Below, piece by piece: positions 26,819-27,154 of a stretch of DNA of 27,154 nucleotides. Below the pieces are notes generated by a model. That model was not told the origin of the DNA. It saw only the letters and a program-made list of their open reading frames with translations, and made no database searches. This DNA is from a virus: IMG/VR virus record IMGVR_UViG_3300007735_000559, positions 1 to 27,154 of that record. The stretch is one strand, 5' to 3'. The position numbers and the translations under genes were made by a program. Each line of letters starts with the position of its first letter. Within the stretch, counting starts at the first letter, position 1.

Positions 26819-27150
26819 GTAATCTGCCGCCCGTTGGCGCGAATGTTAATCGCAGAGGCCGCACTTGCAATCGTGGAGATAAAGCCACCGGTGGCAAGCG
26901 CAGAGCCAACGATCTCGGGGAACGTGTAGCACTCACCAGGCTGCAGCGTCTTGGTCTTAACGATCAAGTTGTCGTTGCCCGCCGTGCCAGCCGCCGTGAC
27001 GAGGTTGACCGAGAGCGTAGCCGCAGTGGCGCTGTAATTCGTAGCCGTGAACTTGTCGATGATGGTGGTGACGCTCGCGGACGTATATTGCGTCGTCTGC
27101 GAGTTCTCCGCCGTCTTGGCCGGAATCAATACAGCAGCGGTTACACTCAT
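26815..27150 (-). CDS. Virion-associated protein of unknown function (111 aa)
   Basis: Starts MSVTAAVLIPAKTAENSQTT; the ATG is 4 bases from the window edge, so its SD is not visible. The sequence is Thr/Ala/Ser-rich with alternating strands (TIIDKFTATNYSATAATLSV; TKTLQPGECYTFPEIVG). This suggests a beta-sandwich similar in style to the protein at 1550-1942. It is the first complete gene of the rightmost leftward block, upstream of the ejection set. A head or tail decoration role is plausible; function unproven. The start is consistent with the reading frame but could lie further upstream outside the window. Confidence 0.7.
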   Translation of the reverse strand: MSVTAAVLIPAKTAENSQTTQYTSASVTTIIDKFTATNYSATAATLSVNLVTAAGTAGNDNLIVKTKTLQPGECYTFPEIVGSALATGGFISTIASAASAINIRANGRQIT

Positions 27151-27154
27151 GTGA

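Noticed and set aside
1-27154. tRNA, rRNA, integrase, attachment site, transposase
   Set aside because: I looked for cloverleaf-like segments, catalytic motifs and long terminal or direct repeats and found none I could support. A tRNAscan-SE run would be decisive for tRNA.

Overview
The window is a continuous piece of a tailed double-stranded DNA phage genome, most likely a short-tailed podovirus-like phage of a Gram-negative bacterium. The evidence is a P22-type portal, a large and a probable small terminase subunit, three ejection-type internal virion proteins, repeat-rich tail fibres, a 3TM-type holin beside an M15 peptidase endolysin, and an ERF/YqaJ recombination cassette. I found no integrase, tRNA, rRNA, insertion sequence or CRISPR array, and no host gene. 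The major capsid protein and a DNA polymerase are not in the window, so it is only part of the genome. The left edge cuts through a glycine-rich fibre gene. The right edge stops 4 bases before the start of a virion protein gene.

Layout. (1) 1-10268, minus strand, read right to left: small terminase, an inserted AT-rich adenine methyltransferase, large terminase, three very small basic proteins, portal, a small ferritin-like helical protein, then fibre and virion proteins. (2) 10269-10997: a 730-base divergent control region with a GCAACA repeat array, an AT-rich tract, several perfect palindromes and a sigma70-like early promoter whose spacer carries an operator-like palindrome. (3) 10998-14015, plus strand: an early operon of membrane microproteins, a shortened DnaN-like sliding clamp, a probable ArdA-type antirestriction protein and small unknown proteins, closed by an intrinsic terminator. 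(4) 14044-18423, minus strand: an SF3/DUF5906-type helicase, two small zinc-binding proteins, an HTH protein, an SSB-like protein, a YqaJ exonuclease and an ERF annealing protein. This operon starts from a divergent promoter/operator at 18458-18498. (5) 18505-20014, plus strand: a Cro-like repressor, an unknown protein, an XF1762-family protein, a VRR-NUC nuclease and one small protein. (6) 19914-27150, minus strand: an HTH-metallophosphoesterase, the lysis cassette (endolysin, holin, three membrane/coiled-coil proteins), three ejection-type proteins and two further virion-associated proteins.

How it works together. Nearly every junction inside the operons is a stop/start overlap (ATGA, GTGA, TAATG or TGATG), so translational coupling is the rule. 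This supports several genes below 60 codons (7259-7396, 7396-7557, 13557-13694, 15941-16057, 16054-16221, 22102-22248). Early functions (clamp, antirestriction) and recombination functions are driven from two separate control regions that each have a TTGACA promoter overlapped by a palindrome. The most unusual items are a two-hairpin RNA-like element present twice, just before the mini-clamp and antirestriction genes, with compensatory base changes; the mini-clamp itself, which keeps the partner-binding pocket but lacks about half of a normal clamp; and a Dps-like metal-ligand pattern in the small protein beside the portal.
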